This document shows positions 4,723 through 6,171 of a stretch of 6,171 nt of DNA, piece by piece. A program made the translations under genes and the position numbers. Under the pieces are notes generated by a model. It saw nothing but the letters and a program-made list of their open reading frames with translations, was not told where the DNA came from and ran no database searches. Origin of the DNA: Lachnospiraceae bacterium (GTDB lineage Bacteria; Bacillota; Clostridia; Lachnospirales; Lachnospiraceae); the NCBI GenBank assembly GCA_014804385.1, contig JAAUZW010000040.1, forward strand, positions 1-6,171, given 5' to 3'. Each line of letters opens with the position of its first letter. Position 1 is the stretch's first letter.

Positions 4723-5169
4723 TTGGATGTGGCAGAACATTACGATAAAATATACCGCTACTGTTATTGTAAGCTAAGGCAAAGGGAACTGGCGGAAGAC
4801 ATTACGCAGGAAACGTTTCTTCGGTTCTTAAATCATGGGCATGATTTCCATACCGCACATGCATTGCCGTATTTATATACCATTGCCCGCAATCTATGTA
4901 TTGATGAATATCGGAAGAAAAAACCACTGCTTGCAATAGAGGAGGAACGGATAGAAGATATCGAGGCGGAGGAGAAAATGATTACCGGTGTTTCGATAAG
5001 ACTTGCCCTGGCAGAACTTGAGGAAGAGGAAAGAGAACTGCTGATGCTGCGATATGTGAATGAAGTGCCGGTTTATGCGATTTGTAAGGTATATGGGCTT
5101 TCCCGGTTCAGTGTTTACCGGAAATTGAAATCGGCATTGAAAAAGCTGGAGGAGTGTCTGCAAGAATAG
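4723..5169 (+). CDS. ECF-like sigma-70 family RNA polymerase sigma factor (about 148 aa)
   Basis: This is a small alternative sigma factor with only regions 2 and 4. Region 2 begins at YDKIYRYCYCK (about residue 7 on) and contains AEDITQETFLRF (about 24-35), the core-binding and -10 recognition helix. A loop with TIARNLCIDEYRKKK follows. Region 4 (about 94-148) has ELEEEERELLMLRYVNEV and a helix-turn-helix around VYGLSRFSVYRKLKSALKKL, which would read the -35 element. It starts with TTG, supported by AAAGGGTGG; longer starts at GTG 4711 or TTG 4663 would add 4 or 20 residues. It leads a cluster with a membrane protein and an ABC ATPase, so it probably controls that operon, as such sigma factors commonly autoregulate. 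No matching promoter could be identified. Confidence 0.85.
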   Translation: MDVAEHYDKIYRYCYCKLRQRELAEDITQETFLRFLNHGHDFHTAHALPYLYTIARNLCIDEYRKKKPLLAIEEERIEDIEAEEKMITGVSIRLALAELEEEERELLMLRYVNEVPVYAICKVYGLSRFSVYRKLKSALKKLEECLQE

Positions 5170-5234
5170 TGTGAGAAGAACTTCTAATCACTCGCAGCGG
5201 TGGCCGCTTCGCGAAGAAGTTCTAAGTCTCACAC
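5169..5234 (+). repeat. 66-nt near-palindrome between sigma and membrane genes (REP-like, possible attenuator)
   Basis: Seen directly: GTGTGAGA (5169-5176) pairs with TCTCACAC (5227-5234). AGAACTTCT (5177-5185) pairs with AGAAGTTCT (5215-5223), with three bases bulged. TCGC (5192-5195) pairs with GCGA (5211-5214), and AGCGG (5196-5200) pairs with CCGCT (5204-5208). It begins on the last base of the sigma-factor stop codon. No proper T-run follows, so it may only partly terminate, leaving the downstream genes at a lower level, or it may protect the sigma mRNA end. The 11 bases 5177-5187 are the exact reverse complement of 4650-4660 in the greA terminator, suggesting a dispersed repeat family. 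Confidence 0.75.
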
Positions 5235-5267
5235 CGAAAAACTATTTTTAAAGAATGGAGGGGTTGT

Positions 5268-5987
5268 ATGAGAATCAGTAAGGACATGAAAAAGATGTTG
5301 GAGACTGCTTATGAAGCGCCGGAACCGTCAAACAAAGAGAAGTTTTTGCGAAAGCTTCCCAAAGCACAGATAAGTCATACGGAGTTTATGGTGTTACAGG
5401 CTGCATATATGAAAAAATGGGTTTGGGTAGTCTCCCTTCTTGTTTTGGGGATTGCGCTTAAAAGTGCATCGTTTCTGGATAGAAATGTGCTGGGACTATT
5501 TTCGGCGCTGATGCCGTTTATAGCGCTTACCGTTACAACGGAGAATACAAGGTCAGCAGCCTATGGCATGGAGGAACTTGAGATGGCGTCCCGATTTTCT
5601 TTAAGAAGCGTTGCGCTTGCCAGAATGGGGATTCTTGGGGGAGTACATTTTGGATTGATTTGCTGCCTGATACCTGTCGGCCTGCAAAATCAAATTTACG
5701 GTTCGTTGCAGGCAGGCGTGTATCTGACAGTACCTTATCTTTTGACGGTAATACCGGGGCTTATGGCGGCAAGGCGTATTCACGGAAGAGAGTCAGGTTA
5801 TGCGTGCGCAGGTATAGCGGCAATAGTCAGTGTTATTTTTATAACACTGGGAAGCAATGGTGTAGTTTATCATGAGAAATATTTTTCATGGTGGCTTGCA
5901 GCGTTTATTATACTAGTTATTATGCTTGGCGCAGAATGGCGCCGGACGATCAAAGAGACGGAGGAATTGGCATGGAACTTACAATAG
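5268..5987 (+). CDS. Six-helix membrane protein, sigma-factor/ABC partner (239 aa)
   Basis: No enzyme motif is seen. Residues 1-50 are soluble and charged and probably cytoplasmic (MRISKDMKKMLETAYEAP, then SHTEFMVLQAAYMKKW). Six hydrophobic segments follow at about 51-70, 74-91, 118-139, 149-166, 178-195 and 208-222. The loop at 92-117 carries GMEELEMASRFSLRS and lies on the same side as the N-terminus. GGAGGGG at 5257-5263 precedes the ATG. The last 16 bases overlap the start of the ABC ATPase gene, so the two are translationally coupled. Position after a sigma factor and the soluble N-terminal arm suggest an anti-sigma or sensor role; overlap with the ATPase suggests a transporter subunit. 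Neither is proven by a motif. Confidence 0.85.
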   Translation: MRISKDMKKMLETAYEAPEPSNKEKFLRKLPKAQISHTEFMVLQAAYMKKWVWVVSLLVLGIALKSASFLDRNVLGLFSALMPFIALTVTTENTRSAAYGMEELEMASRFSLRSVALARMGILGGVHFGLICCLIPVGLQNQIYGSLQAGVYLTVPYLLTVIPGLMAARRIHGRESGYACAGIAAIVSVIFITLGSNGVVYHEKYFSWWLAAFIILVIMLGAEWRRTIKETEELAWNLQ

Positions 5988-6171
5988 ACAGAGTATCAAA
6001 GCAGTATAAAAATAAGATTGCGGTAGACCGCATATCGCTGCAATTAACAGAGGGGGTACATGGGCTTTTAGGGGCTAACGGTGCGGGTAAAACAACATTG
6101 ATGAGAATGATATGCGGTATTTTAAGACCGACAAGCGGCACGATCGCCTTAGACGGTCTGGATGTATCGAC
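5972..6171 (+). CDS. ABC transporter ATP-binding protein, N-terminal 66 residues (runs off the window)
   Basis: This is the ATPase subunit of an ABC transporter, cut by the window end. The visible part has the aromatic A-loop residue Y12, a preceding strand pair (IAVDRISLQL), and Walker A GANGAGKT at 34-41 followed by TLMRMICGILRPTSG, typical of exporter-type ATPases. Walker B and the signature motif lie beyond the edge. GGAGG at 5960-5964 sits seven bases before the ATG, which overlaps the membrane-protein gene by 16 bases in another frame. It probably works with a permease encoded further right. The substrate cannot be told. Confidence 0.92.
   Translation, partial: MELTIDRVSKQYKNKIAVDRISLQLTEGVHGLLGANGAGKTTLMRMICGILRPTSGTIALDGLDVS

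Noticed and set aside
5660..5875. Plus-strand frame inside the membrane protein gene
   Set aside because: The overlapping frame with six regular hydrophobic segments and a good ribosome binding site is clearly the real one.
5950..6141. Reverse-strand frame opposite the start of the ABC ATPase gene
   Set aside because: Walker A and the coupled ribosome binding site on the plus strand identify the real gene.
1..6171. CRISPR array, rRNA or insertion sequence
   Set aside because: No regularly spaced repeats with spacers, no rRNA-like sequence and no transposase were seen.

Overview
The window looks like the right-hand end of an integrated mobile element next to ordinary chromosome of a low-GC Gram-positive bacterium, most likely a clostridium of the Lachnospiraceae type. 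The grounds are strong AAGGAGG-like ribosome binding sites, AT-rich spacers, a SpoIIIE/FtsK-type ATPase without its membrane domain, a Gram-positive-style tyrosine integrase, and a sigma factor / membrane protein / ABC ATPase cluster. The genus cannot be fixed from the sequence alone.

Left region (1 to about 3658), element-derived. It opens with a compact, strongly self-complementary segment (44-107) ending near a T-run. A small Lys-rich protein of unknown function follows (214-585), closed by a rho-independent terminator (595-629). Next is a soluble FtsK/SpoIIIE-family DNA translocase (741-2147) with Walker A and B motifs and a C-terminal winged-helix region resembling FtsK gamma, then an AT-rich gap and a tyrosine recombinase (2359-3564) with all catalytic residues. 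Just after the integrase are three helically phased TGATTCAA repeats (3566-3595) and a hairpin that can terminate transcription in both directions. No relaxase, replication gene or excisionase is recognisable, so only part of the element is present or the element is reduced.

Junction. A tRNA-Gly(GCC) gene lies on the minus strand (3659-3731) with its 3' end facing the integrase. This is the classic arrangement for integration into the 3' end of a tRNA gene. The second attachment copy should lie left of the window. The tRNA has a near-consensus promoter at 3765-3793.

Right region (about 3732-6171), chromosomal. A strong plus-strand promoter (3821-3848) drives a 77-residue conserved-looking small protein (3897-4130) and a GreA-family transcript cleavage factor (4140-4643), ended by a terminator that contains the greA stop codon. 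A second cluster follows: an ECF-like sigma-70 factor (about 4723-5169), a six-helix membrane protein (5268-5987) and the start of an ABC transporter ATPase (5972 to the edge) whose start overlaps the membrane gene. A 66-nt near-palindrome (5169-5234) lies between the sigma and membrane genes and shares an 11-base arm with the greA terminator, as a dispersed palindromic repeat would.

How they fit together: the translocase and integrase would move and insert the element. The tRNA is the docking site. The sigma factor probably controls its own membrane partner and transporter, as in stress- or peptide-responsive sigma/ABC loci. The last two statements are inference from gene order and family knowledge.
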